The notes under the pieces were generated by a model. The model ran no database searches. It saw only the letters and a program-made list of their open reading frames with translations, and was not told where the DNA came from. DNA of 35,154 nucleotides from Actinomadura sp. BRA 177. GTDB taxonomy: Bacteria; Actinomycetota; Actinomycetes; Streptosporangiales; Streptosporangiaceae. Positions 24,738-31,766 of the stretch are shown piece after piece; position 1 is the first letter of the stretch; every line of letters starts with the position of its first letter. The position numbers were made by a program, and so were the translations under genes. Location: the NCBI RefSeq assembly GCF_013372625.1, contig NZ_JABXFD010000164.1, positions 1 to 35,154 on the forward strand. Direction: 5' to 3'.

Positions 24738-24805
24738 TCTCCACGCTGTAGGTATCCGATGAACGACCACACCGACGCTGCACGACCTACGAACTGGACC
24801 GCGTC

Positions 24806-25186
24806 GTGACCACCCGTCCCCCGGCCGAGGCGGGCGTACGAGCCCGCGAGATGAAGCTCTACCGGCGCTATTTCGATCTGGTCGCCGCCGGCCGCAAGAC
24901 CATCGAGATCCGCGTGCAGTACCCCAAACTGCGGAAGCTGGAGGCGGGTGACCACATCCGATTCATATGCGGCCGAGACGACGTCCTGACCCAGGTCAAA
25001 AGGGTCGCTCGCTACTCCTCGTTCGAGGAGATGCTCGACTCGGAAGACCCGGTCAACGTCAACCCCGACAGCCCACGCGACCAGCAACTCGCCAACATCC
25101 GCCGCATCTACGGTCCCGAGAAGGAAGCCCTCGGCGTGCTGGCCATCGAAATCTCGCTCGTCGGGCCCGCAGAACCGAACGTCTAA
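24806..25186 (+). CDS. ASCH-domain protein
   Basis: 126 aa. The ASCH beta-barrel pattern is clear from about residue 17: YRRYFDLVAAGRKTIEIRV (the GxKxxExR signature), LEAGDHIRFICG, VTRV-like VKRVARYSSFEEML and KEALGVLAIEI. ASCH proteins bind or process RNA and modified nucleotides; a few have been shown to be amidohydrolases or nucleases. GTG at 24806 gives the first residues; an ATG at 24851 (MKLYRRYF) is an alternative and neither has a strong ribosome site. It lies immediately beyond the IS end, so its native promoter may have been displaced. Confidence 0.85.
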   Translation: MTTRPPAEAGVRAREMKLYRRYFDLVAAGRKTIEIRVQYPKLRKLEAGDHIRFICGRDDVLTQVKRVARYSSFEEMLDSEDPVNVNPDSPRDQQLANIRRIYGPEKEALGVLAIEISLVGPAEPNV

Positions 25187-25205
25187 TGCGAAGACAGGAC
25201 GATGA

Positions 25206-25304
25206 ATAACGTGGGTGGTCCGGGACGGCAGGGCGCCCTCCGTTTCCGTCCTCCTGCTGACCCGTGCGGTTACGTGCCCTGCGTCCATGCTCCTACGGTC
25301 GTGA
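25206..25304 (+). pseudogene. Fossil of a DUF397 gene (3' part)
   Basis: Translated from 25209, the region gives TWVVRDGRAPSVSVLLLTRAV, which aligns with VAVRDSKDPDGPVLLLTRAA of the DUF397 copies. The DNA GTCCTCCTGCTGACCCG is the same as in copy 2. The 5' half, with the WRKS and GGNCVE elements, is gone, and a TGA precedes it. A degraded fifth copy, separated from the array by the tnpB element and the ASCH gene. Confidence 0.6.
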
Positions 25305-25354
25305 TCGCGCTTTGATGTAGGGAGAGGTTCAGGTCGGGGTCCGGAGGTGACGGG

Positions 25355-25531
25355 TTGAGGCGGGGCTTGTGGGGGCGGCTTCCGGTGCTCGTTGCCGGTT
25401 TCCTGGTCATAGTGGCTGTGGGTGGTTTCGGCAGCACGCTTTTCTGGTCGGTCGGGTTCGTCGCGTGGGCGTGCGCGTGTGTAGGGCCGGCGTCCTTACC
25501 GAGATCTGGTTGCGCCGGCGTGAGCGGTTGA
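25355..25531 (+). CDS. Small membrane protein, possibly frameshifted
   Basis: TTG start with CGGAGG 7 nt upstream. The first about 45 residues hold two hydrophobic segments (LPVLVAGFLVIVAVGG and TLFWSVGFVAWACACV). After about 25480 this frame becomes unconvincing and stops at 25531, while the frame one nucleotide earlier gives a plausible basic tail (EIWLRRRERLRGWDELDR) ending at 25572. A 1-nt deletion near 25485-25500 would join them into a protein of about 72 aa. No family is recognised. Confidence 0.4.
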   Translation: MRRGLWGRLPVLVAGFLVIVAVGGFGSTLFWSVGFVAWACACVGPASLPRSGCAGVSG

Positions 25532-25760
25532 GGGGGTGGGACGAACTGGATCGGCCCGCGTGCACGACATAGGCGCGGGGCGCGGGAGCGCGCTGGCCTC
25601 CGGGAGGACTCGGGCTAGCGAGGGTCCAGGACGAGGGCGCGGCTCGGGTGGTGGCCTTTGAGCGTCCAATCGGCGATGGGAAGGGCCACATCGGCCGGGC
25701 GGTACATCGTCGTCCTTCGGGTAGACCGGCAGGGACGCGGTAACGCTAGGAGGCGCTTTC
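25532..25760. other. Intergenic region before the HxlR regulator
   Basis: It holds one possible leftward short ORF (30 codons, listed separately) and the HxlR ribosome site. No terminator hairpin or RNA gene is visible. Confidence 0.3.
25615..25707 (-). CDS. Possible 30-aa peptide divergent from the HxlR gene
   Basis: ATG at 25707 with AAGGA about 6 nt upstream; product MYRPADVALPIADWTLKGHH followed by PSRALVLDPR. It has a protein-like composition and sits divergently next to an HxlR-type gene, where the regulated gene is often found. It is too short to assign and could be chance. Confidence 0.25.
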   Translation of the reverse strand: MYRPADVALPIADWTLKGHHPSRALVLDPR

Positions 25761-26120
25761 GTGAGTCACCGAACGGCCGGCCATCCCGGGTTGCCCGACG
25801 ATGCGCGGGGCGATGCGGCCGAGCCGAGTGCGTCGTGTCCGGAGGAGGTCACGCTCGACGTGCTTCGCGGACGTTGGACGACGCTGGTGGTCCGGGAGCT
25901 TCTGCGGGGCGACCGGTCGTTCACCGACCTTCGGCAGGCGTTGCCCATGCTGTCGGACAAGGCGCTGGCCGACCGGCTGGCGCATCTCGTCCAGTCCGGG
26001 GTGCTGGAGCGGCGGCGGCAACCCGGATGGCCGCCACGGACCCAGTACGTCCTCACCCAGCATGGACGGCGGCTCGGCCCGGTGCTCCAGGTGCTCGGTG
26101 ATTGGGGCGACGCGCTCTAG
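25761..26120 (+). CDS. HxlR-family transcriptional regulator
   Basis: 119 aa. The family's winged-helix pattern is clear: Cys26 in ASCPEEVTLDVL, GRWTTLVVRELLRGDRSFTD, MLSDKALADRLAHLVQSGVLERR and a C-terminal TQHGRRLGPVLQVLGDWG. HxlR proteins are redox- or ligand-responsive repressors or activators, usually of a nearby enzyme gene. GTG at 25761 with AGGAGG 7 nt upstream. Its TAG shares CTAG with the stop of the convergent Thg1 gene. Confidence 0.93.
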   Translation: MSHRTAGHPGLPDDARGDAAEPSASCPEEVTLDVLRGRWTTLVVRELLRGDRSFTDLRQALPMLSDKALADRLAHLVQSGVLERRRQPGWPPRTQYVLTQHGRRLGPVLQVLGDWGDAL

Positions 26121-26844
26121 TCCGGTTGGAGGAGGGTCCGGACGAGGTCGCGGTAGGCGCCTTTCATCGGGAGGTCTCGTTCGGTGTGGATGCGGTTGCG
26201 GGTGGCGGTTACGTCCAGGTCGGGGCTTGGTTTCTTCTCCCACCAGAGGCCGACGCCCCGGCGTTGCCAGGCTGGGACTTTGTTGAAGTTGATTCCTCGT
26301 GCGTAGAGCAGTTCGTTCTTGGCGGAGATCGAAGTGCGTTCCAGTTCGCGGGTCGCCTGGCGGGGAGTGCGGCCCTCGTTGCGGAGTGTCCAGTAGCACC
26401 AGCCGTTCAGGGCGCAGCGGGCTGCGTCGGCTTGGCGCCAGGAAAGGTAGTCGACGACTTCGTCGAGTGTGGTGCCCATCCAGATTCGGCTGTCGAAGGT
26501 TGCCGGTTCGCCTGCGGCGTGGGTGAAGGCAGCCGTTGCGATGCTTGCGGAGAGGGAGACCAGTTTCTCCACCTCGCGGCTGAAGAGGTCGAAGGACGGG
26601 TCGAGGACGAGGGAGATCTCGTCGCTTTCGGTGTAGGCGTAGCGGCCGCCGAGCTCGGTGAGGAGGGCTTTCGCGGCGTCCGTCATGAGGGTCGAGAAGC
26701 GCAGGTCGAAGGGCTTGTCGAAGCGGGTTCGGTGAAGCGGGAGAAGGAGCGGCCGTCTACGCGGATGACTGTCCAGACGCCGGGGAGCAGGGTCAGGGAG
26801 TGGAACCATTCGCGGGCGCGCATTCGCGTCTCAAGGTTCTTCAT
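26117..26844 (-). pseudogene. Thg1-family 3'-5' nucleotidyltransferase, frameshifted
   Basis: ATG 26844 begins MKNLETRMRAREWFHSLTLL and reaches VDGRSFSRFTE; the protein then continues one nucleotide earlier in frame as TRFDKPFDLRF to the end at 26117, about 242 aa in all. The joint lies at about 26725-26736 and fits a 1-nt deletion. Metal-binding residues of the Thg1 palm are present: Asp in RVDGRSF and the Asp-Glu of ESDEIS. NELLYARGINFNKVPAWQRR is the bacterial Thg1-like signature. The family adds nucleotides to RNA 5' ends in the 3'-5' direction, repairing tRNAs. The start overlaps the kinase stop by 14 nt. Confidence 0.85.
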
Positions 26845-27298
26845 CGGGCATCTCTCTGACTTCGAAGGCGAAGTGCGCGGTCGGCGTCACTGTGAACAGT
26901 GTGTCGAAGCCGTCTGAGCGATGTGGGCGGCGGAGGCGTTTCAAGGTGGCATAGACGCCGACGTCCGGCACCTGGATTTCGGGTGGGCGGAGGGCGTTGC
27001 GGCGCATCGAGAGGGCGACGTCGGGTGGGAACCAGTAGGCGGTGATGTGGGCGCCATGGCGGCGGCCCAAGGTTATGAGCGGTTCCCATTCGTCCGGGGA
27101 CGGGTTCGTGTTGTCCACCGCTACATCTTGGGCGAGGGACAGGGCCTCGGAGATCAGGCGTAGTTGGCGGGTCTGCTTGCGGCGAGCGCTTCTCGGGAAA
27201 AGGTCCTTGCTGACGTGGATATGGCCGGACAGGTGTTGTTTGTAGAACGTCGTCTTTCCGGAGGCTTGGAGGCCTATCAGGATCGCGAGGTCAGGCAA
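26831..27298 (-). CDS. P-loop polynucleotide-kinase-like protein
   Basis: 155 aa. Walker A is GLQASGKTT (9-17, with Lys15 and Thr16), followed by a VDNTN signature (61-65) typical of the T4 Pnk/Pnkp-like and zeta-toxin group. A lid segment carries Arg residues (ALSMRRNALRPPEIQ) and is followed by VPDVGVYATLKRL. The likely reaction is ATP-dependent 5'-OH phosphorylation of RNA. TTG at 27298 is required because the P-loop starts at residue 9; it overlaps the stop of the nitronate monooxygenase gene (TTGCCTGA). It lies just before a Thg1-family gene, so an RNA 5'-end repair role is likely. Confidence 0.85.
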   Translation of the reverse strand: MPDLAILIGLQASGKTTFYKQHLSGHIHVSKDLFPRSARRKQTRQLRLISEALSLAQDVAVDNTNPSPDEWEPLITLGRRHGAHITAYWFPPDVALSMRRNALRPPEIQVPDVGVYATLKRLRRPHRSDGFDTLFTVTPTAHFAFEVREMPDEEP

Positions 27299-28283
27299 GG
27301 AGGTCCCGGACGAGGTCGGCGGCGGGCGTTTCCGTGGTTTTGTGGAAGGACTCGCCCGCCCACAAGTTGACGCCCTCCGGGTCGCCTTGCGCAGCGGATG
27401 CCTTGCGCAGGGGCGAAGTCACGTAGTGGACGTCCGGGTAAGCGGCCGGTGCGTGCGGCGAGTGTTCGGTGAGGAAGCGGTTGACCAGGCCACGGGCGAG
27501 CCGTCCGCTGAAGGCCCGGGTCAGCGCGGTGGACGTGAAGCGTGAGTCCGCTAGGGCGGCCTTGTGGATGGCGCTGGCACCGCTCTCCGGGCAGCGGACG
27601 AAGGCCGTTCCCAACTGGGCTGCAACCGCGCCCAGACCGAGCACTTCGGTGACGTCGGCGGACGAGGCCAGACCACCGGCGGCGATGAGGGGCTGTGAGG
27701 TCATCGCGCGCACGGAGTGAAGCAGCACCCGCAGCGGCAGCGGCTCGTCGGACGCGTTGGTGAACGATCCCCGGTGTCCGCCCGCCTCGGAACCCTGCAG
27801 GCAGAGGGCGTCGGCGGCGGACGCCTGGCGGGCCTCGTCCACCGAGGTCACGGTGACGATCACGACCACGTCCCGGCCCTGGAACGCCTTCATGACGTCC
27901 GGTGACGGGCAGCCGAACGTGAAGCTCACGAAGGCAGGCGGGGAAGAGAGGAGGTCGGCGATCTTGGCCTCGTAGGCGTCGTCGCGGGCCGCAGGGGTGC
28001 CCGGGGCGACGCCGAGGCGTTCGGCTTCGGGGGCGAGACGGTCGCGGTAGGCGGCGACTTCGGCGGGGTCGATTTCGTCCGAAGACGGCATGAAGACGTT
28101 CATCCCGAAGGGGCGGGAGGTCAGTTTCCGGGTCGCGGCGATGTCGGCGCGCATAGCTTCGGGTGTTTTGTAGCCGGCGGCGAGGAACCCCAGGCCGCCC
28201 GCGTTCGAGACGGCGGCGGCCAGTTCGGGCGTCGACGGGCCGCCCGCCATCGGTGCCTGCACGATCGGAACGTCTGTCCACAT
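27291..28283 (-). CDS. Nitronate monooxygenase family (2-nitropropane dioxygenase-like) flavoprotein
   Basis: 330 aa. An FMN TIM-barrel: VPIVQAPMAGGPSTPELAAA at the N-terminus, GGLGFLAAGY (about 29-38), the FMN-phosphate signature GSEAGGHRGS near 170-179, and PLIAAGGLASS near 205-215. The family oxidises nitronates or reduces other substrates with FMN; some members are quinone reductases, so the substrate is not fixed. ATG at 28283 with GAGG upstream. First gene of a three-gene overlapping operon with the kinase and the Thg1-like gene; a role in RNA repair is not evident and it may be only co-transcribed. Confidence 0.9.
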   Translation of the reverse strand: MWTDVPIVQAPMAGGPSTPELAAAVSNAGGLGFLAAGYKTPEAMRADIAATRKLTSRPFGMNVFMPSSDEIDPAEVAAYRDRLAPEAERLGVAPGTPAARDDAYEAKIADLLSSPPAFVSFTFGCPSPDVMKAFQGRDVVVIVTVTSVDEARQASAADALCLQGSEAGGHRGSFTNASDEPLPLRVLLHSVRAMTSQPLIAAGGLASSADVTEVLGLGAVAAQLGTAFVRCPESGASAIHKAALADSRFTSTALTRAFSGRLARGLVNRFLTEHSPHAPAAYPDVHYVTSPLRKASAAQGDPEGVNLWAGESFHKTTETPAADLVRDLLA

Positions 28284-28386
28284 GGCGTTACCTCGCCTCC
28301 GCCCCTGACTCTTCCTCGTGATCCGCACGATAATCCGGTGGGAAGGCCGGGCGCCGACCCGGGGGTCACCGACGGAAGGGGACGGC

Positions 28387-29295
28387 ATGCGGGTGCTGCT
28401 GCACTACGACATGGATCATGAGGAGCCCGGCCTCGACATCGTGAACTGCGACGAGCAGGACGACGTGCGGTTCAAGGAGTTGCTGCCGGACGCCGAGGTC
28501 ATCTGGCATGTCCTGCGCCCCCTCACCGCCGCCGACATGGACCGGGCGCCGAAGCTCAAGCTGATCCAGAAGCTCGGCACCGGGGTCAACACGATCGACC
28601 TGGACGCGGCGAAGGAGCGCGGGATCGCGGTCGCGAACATGCCGGGGCAGAACGCGCAGGCGGTCGCCGAGACGTCCCTGCTGCTGATGCTGGCGGCGCT
28701 GCGCCGGGTCGTCCCGTTCGACGCGCGGACGCGGCGCGGGGAAGGCTGGCCCGCCGACCGCGGCCTGGTCGGCGGGGAGATCGCCGGGCGGACGGTCGGG
28801 CTCCTCGGCGGCGGCGAGATCGCCACGCTGCTGCGGGGCATGCTGGAGGCGATCGGCGCGCACGTCCTCTACACGTCGCGGCGGCCCCGGCGCGACGACC
28901 CGGCCTGGCGGGAGCTGGACGATCTGCTGCGGGCGAGCGACATCGTGTCGGTGCACATCCCGCTGACGGACGAGACCCACCACCTGCTCGACACCGAGAA
29001 GCTCGCATTGCTCCCAAACGGCGTGATCGTCGTGAACACGGCGCGCGGCGCGGTCATCGATGAGGCGGCGCTGGTGGCGGCGCTCACGGCGAAAAGGCTG
29101 GGCGGCGCCGGGCTCGACGTGTTCGAAACGGAGCCGGTGGACGCGTCCAACCCGCTCCTGGCCTTGGACAACGTGGTCGTCATGCCGCACGTCGCCTGGC
29201 TGACGCGCGAGACCTGGGACCGGTACTTCGCCGTCGCGGCGCAGAACTGCCGCCGCCTGGCCCGCGGCGACGGCCTCCTCCACCGCGTCGTCTAG
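28387..29295 (+). CDS. D-isomer-specific 2-hydroxyacid dehydrogenase
   Basis: 302 aa. An NAD-binding Rossmann loop GLLGGGEIA (138-146) and the catalytic residues Arg220 (NTARGA), Glu249 (ETEPVD) and His268 (MPHVAW) are all present. It interconverts 2-hydroxy and 2-oxo acids; phosphoglycerate dehydrogenase-type and glyoxylate/hydroxypyruvate reductase-type activities are both possible. ATG with AAGGGGA 4-5 nt upstream. Divergent from the nitronate monooxygenase operon; its stop shares CTAG with the alcohol dehydrogenase gene. Confidence 0.93.
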   Translation: MRVLLHYDMDHEEPGLDIVNCDEQDDVRFKELLPDAEVIWHVLRPLTAADMDRAPKLKLIQKLGTGVNTIDLDAAKERGIAVANMPGQNAQAVAETSLLLMLAALRRVVPFDARTRRGEGWPADRGLVGGEIAGRTVGLLGGGEIATLLRGMLEAIGAHVLYTSRRPRRDDPAWRELDDLLRASDIVSVHIPLTDETHHLLDTEKLALLPNGVIVVNTARGAVIDEAALVAALTAKRLGGAGLDVFETEPVDASNPLLALDNVVVMPHVAWLTRETWDRYFAVAAQNCRRLARGDGLLHRVV

Positions 29296-30386
29296 GGGAT
29301 CAGGACGGGCTTCACGACCTTGCCGGACGTGGTGTCCGCCTCGGCCTCGTTGATCTTGTCGAGCGGGTAGGTGGTGATCAGCCGGTCGAACGGGAACCGG
29401 CCCTGCCGCCACAGCTCGATCAGCTTCGGGATGAACGTCTGCGGGACGGCGTCGCCCTCGATGATGCCCTTGACCGTCCGGCCCATGAGCAGGAGGTTCG
29501 CGTCGAGGGTGTACTCGGCGGCGCCGACGCCGACGAGGCCGCAGACGCCGGTGGTGCGCAGCGACGCGACGGCCGTCGAGACGACCGCGGGGACGGCGGT
29601 GGTGTCGAACGAGTACTGCACGCCCTCGCCGCCGGAGATCGCCCGGATCTGTCCGGCGATGTCGTCGTCCGCCCCGTTCAGGACGTGCGTGGCGCCCAGC
29701 TCGCGGGCCAGGTCGAGCCGCGACTCGTGCAGGTCGACGGCGACGATCGTGGCGGCGCCCGCGACCCGCGCGGCCATCACGGCGGACAGCCCGACCGCGC
29801 CCGCACCGAAGATCGCGATGCTGTCGCCGGCGCGGACGCCGAGGGAGATCAGCACCGAGCCGGCGCCCGTCTGGATGCCGCAGCCGAGCGGGCCGAGCTG
29901 ATCGAGCGGGACGTCCCGGGACACGGGCACGACATTCCGGACGGTCCCGAGCGCGTGGCTCGCGAACGACGACTGCCCGAACCAGCGGGTGTGGACGGCC
30001 TCGCCGTCGCCGGTGGTGGCGCGCGGCGTGCCGTCCAGCGGCATCGCGAGCATGTTGAGCGCCATCATCTGCGGGCAGGCGCCGGGGTTCCCGGCACGGC
30101 AGTTGTCGCAGGTCCCGCACGAGTCGAACGACATGACCACGTGGTCGCCGACGGTGATGCCGGTGACGTCCGGGCCGACCGCCTCGACCACGCCGGAGCC
30201 CTCGTGGCCGAGCACGACGGGCTTGGCGACCAGGTCGCCCGGGACCCGGCCGAGCATGTCGGTGTGGCACATCCCGGTGCCCGCGATCTTGACGAGGACC
30301 TCGCCGGGGCCGGGGTCGGCCAGGTCGAGGGACTCGATCGTGTAGGGGGCGTCTGCGGCGCGCAGCACCGCGGCGTTGATCTGCAC
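29292..30386 (-). CDS. Zinc-dependent NAD(P) alcohol dehydrogenase (MDR, aryl-alcohol type)
   Basis: 364 aa. Catalytic-zinc ligands Cys40 (GMCHTD), His61 (GHEGSG) and Cys169 (LGCGIQTGAG), structural-zinc cysteines at 90, 93, 96 and 104 (CGTCDNCRAGNPGAC), and the Rossmann motif GAGAVGLSAV near 195-204. The sequence is of the benzyl-alcohol dehydrogenase type, oxidising primary alcohols to aldehydes. GTG at 30386 with AAGGA 8 nt upstream. Last gene of the P450-ADH pair; a heptamer tandem repeat lies between the two. Confidence 0.92.
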   Translation of the reverse strand: MQINAAVLRAADAPYTIESLDLADPGPGEVLVKIAGTGMCHTDMLGRVPGDLVAKPVVLGHEGSGVVEAVGPDVTGITVGDHVVMSFDSCGTCDNCRAGNPGACPQMMALNMLAMPLDGTPRATTGDGEAVHTRWFGQSSFASHALGTVRNVVPVSRDVPLDQLGPLGCGIQTGAGSVLISLGVRAGDSIAIFGAGAVGLSAVMAARVAGAATIVAVDLHESRLDLARELGATHVLNGADDDIAGQIRAISGGEGVQYSFDTTAVPAVVSTAVASLRTTGVCGLVGVGAAEYTLDANLLLMGRTVKGIIEGDAVPQTFIPKLIELWRQGRFPFDRLITTYPLDKINEAEADTTSGKVVKPVLIP

Positions 30387-30395
30387 CAGTGATTC

Positions 30396-30423
30396 CTTCG
30401 GGCTTCGGGCTTCGGGCTTCAGG
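30396..30423. repeat. Heptamer tandem repeat (CTTCGGG)n
   Basis: Three perfect CTTCGGG units and a fourth CTTCAGG, in the gap between the P450 stop (inside the repeat, 30421-30419) and the ADH ribosome site on the minus strand. Copy-number change would alter the spacing between the two genes without touching the coding frames of the ADH. Confidence 0.7.
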
Positions 30424-31666
30424 CGATGGAGTATCGGATCGGAAGGCGCTTCAGGCCCCCGACGAACGTGGTGGCGGTGCTTTCCGGTGTCCCGGCGATT
30501 TCGATCGAGTCGAGGCGGGGCAGGAGTTCCTCGAAGAACGCGCGGATCTCCATGCGGGCGAGGGCCGCGCCGAGGCAGTAGTGGACGCCGAATCCGAACG
30601 CCAGATGCTTGTTCGGGTCGCGGCCGGCGTCGAACCGGAAGGGCTCGTCGAAAACGTCCTCGTCCCGGTTCGCGGACGGGTAGGAGAGCAGGACTGATTG
30701 ACCCTTACGAATGGTCGTGCCGCGCAGGTTGTAATCCTCGGTGGCGGTGCGCATGAACTCCTTGACGGGCGTCACCCAGCGGATCATCTCGTCCACCGCG
30801 AAGGGCATCAGCTTCGGCTCGCCGCGGAGCCGTTCGAGCTGGTCAGGGTGCTCGATGAGGGCCTGCAGGCCGCCGGAGATCGTCGCGCTGGTCGTGTCGT
30901 GGCCGGCCGTCGCGATGATGACGTAGTACGAGGCGGTGTCGAAGTCGTTGAGCGGCTCGCCGTCGATCCGCGCGTTCGCGATGGCAGACGCGAGGTCGTC
31001 TGTCGGGTTCTTGCGGCGCGCCTCCGTCAACTCCTGGAAGTAGGCGAAGAAGTCGAGCAGGACCTGGAGCTTCTCCTCGTTCGTCGTCCCGCGCTGGAAT
31101 TCGGCGTCGTCGCCGCCGAAAAGCTCCTGCGTCAGTTTCAGCATGCGGCCGAAGTCGCTTTCGGGGAGCCCGAGCAGCGAGAGGATCACATACAGCGGGA
31201 AATGGACGGCGACCTCCTGCGCGAAGTCGCATTCGCCGCCGAGGTCGACCATCCGGTCGACGTACCGCTTCGCCAGTACCTTGATGCGCGGCTCCAGCGC
31301 CCGCATCGCGCGCGGCCGGAACCAGTCCGCGCCGATCGCCCGGATGACCCGGTGGTCGGGATCGTCCATGTGGATCAGCGTGCGCAGCGCGATGCCCTGC
31401 TCGGCCCGCTGCCGGTTCAGCTCGTCGAACTCGGCGGTGCCGAGCAGCGGGCGCGGCCCGTTCAGGAAGATCTGGTGGTTGCGCTCGACCTCCAGGACGT
31501 CCTCGTGCCGGGTGATCGCCCAGAACGGGGTGTAGTCGGGGGCGTCCACCCAGTGCACCGGCGACTCGCGGCGCAGCAGCGCGAGCGACGCGTGGAACCG
31601 CCGGTCGTCCGCGTAGGCCTTCGGGTCGGCGAGGTCGAGCCCCGCGCGTTCCACGGTGAGCGTCAT
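30419..31666 (-). CDS. Cytochrome P450
   Basis: 415 aa, soluble bacterial P450. I-helix AGHDTT (254-259), the EMIR ExxR motif (293-296) and the heme loop FGFGVHYCLGAALAR with heme-ligand Cys364. It needs external ferredoxin and reductase, neither of which is adjacent. The location between a crotonase and an alcohol dehydrogenase suggests oxidation of a lipid-like or terpenoid chain; the CYP family is not identified. ATG with GAGGAG about 8 nt upstream. Confidence 0.95.
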   Translation of the reverse strand: MTLTVERAGLDLADPKAYADDRRFHASLALLRRESPVHWVDAPDYTPFWAITRHEDVLEVERNHQIFLNGPRPLLGTAEFDELNRQRAEQGIALRTLIHMDDPDHRVIRAIGADWFRPRAMRALEPRIKVLAKRYVDRMVDLGGECDFAQEVAVHFPLYVILSLLGLPESDFGRMLKLTQELFGGDDAEFQRGTTNEEKLQVLLDFFAYFQELTEARRKNPTDDLASAIANARIDGEPLNDFDTASYYVIIATAGHDTTSATISGGLQALIEHPDQLERLRGEPKLMPFAVDEMIRWVTPVKEFMRTATEDYNLRGTTIRKGQSVLLSYPSANRDEDVFDEPFRFDAGRDPNKHLAFGFGVHYCLGAALARMEIRAFFEELLPRLDSIEIAGTPESTATTFVGGLKRLPIRYSIA

Positions 31667-31742
31667 CGCTCTGCTCCTCGATCGGTGACTGCCGCCACTC
31701 AGGAACCTACGGGCCCGAATCTCGTTCGGTCAACGTTCTCCG

Positions 31743-31766
31743 GCCCGGCGCCGGGGTCGGCCGGGC
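31743..31766. terminator. Weak hairpin after the crotonase gene
   Basis: A 7-bp stem (GCCCGGC at 31743-31749 with 31760-31766) directly past the crotonase stop on the minus strand, without a T run. Confidence 0.35.

Larger units (their letters stand above)
23416..24755 (-). mobile_element. IS200/IS605-type (IS1341-like) tnpB-only element
   Basis: The element carries tnpB and no tnpA. The end upstream of tnpB is marked by the hairpin typical of this family at 24718-24737. The other end is not clearly defined; it must lie between the DUF397 copy 4 stop and the tnpB stop, or overlap them. No target-site duplication is expected for this family. The boundaries given are estimates. Any guide RNA would be expected to overlap the 3' end of tnpB and extend toward the DUF397 array. 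Confidence 0.55.

Noticed and set aside
25407-25691. A 94-codon leftward open frame
   Set aside because: Composition is Arg/Pro/Ser-rich without a ribosome site; it overlaps the more convincing rightward membrane ORF and the short leftward ORF.
28366-30270. A 634-codon leftward open frame
   Set aside because: A shadow of the hydroxyacid dehydrogenase and alcohol dehydrogenase genes, Arg/Pro-rich without motifs.
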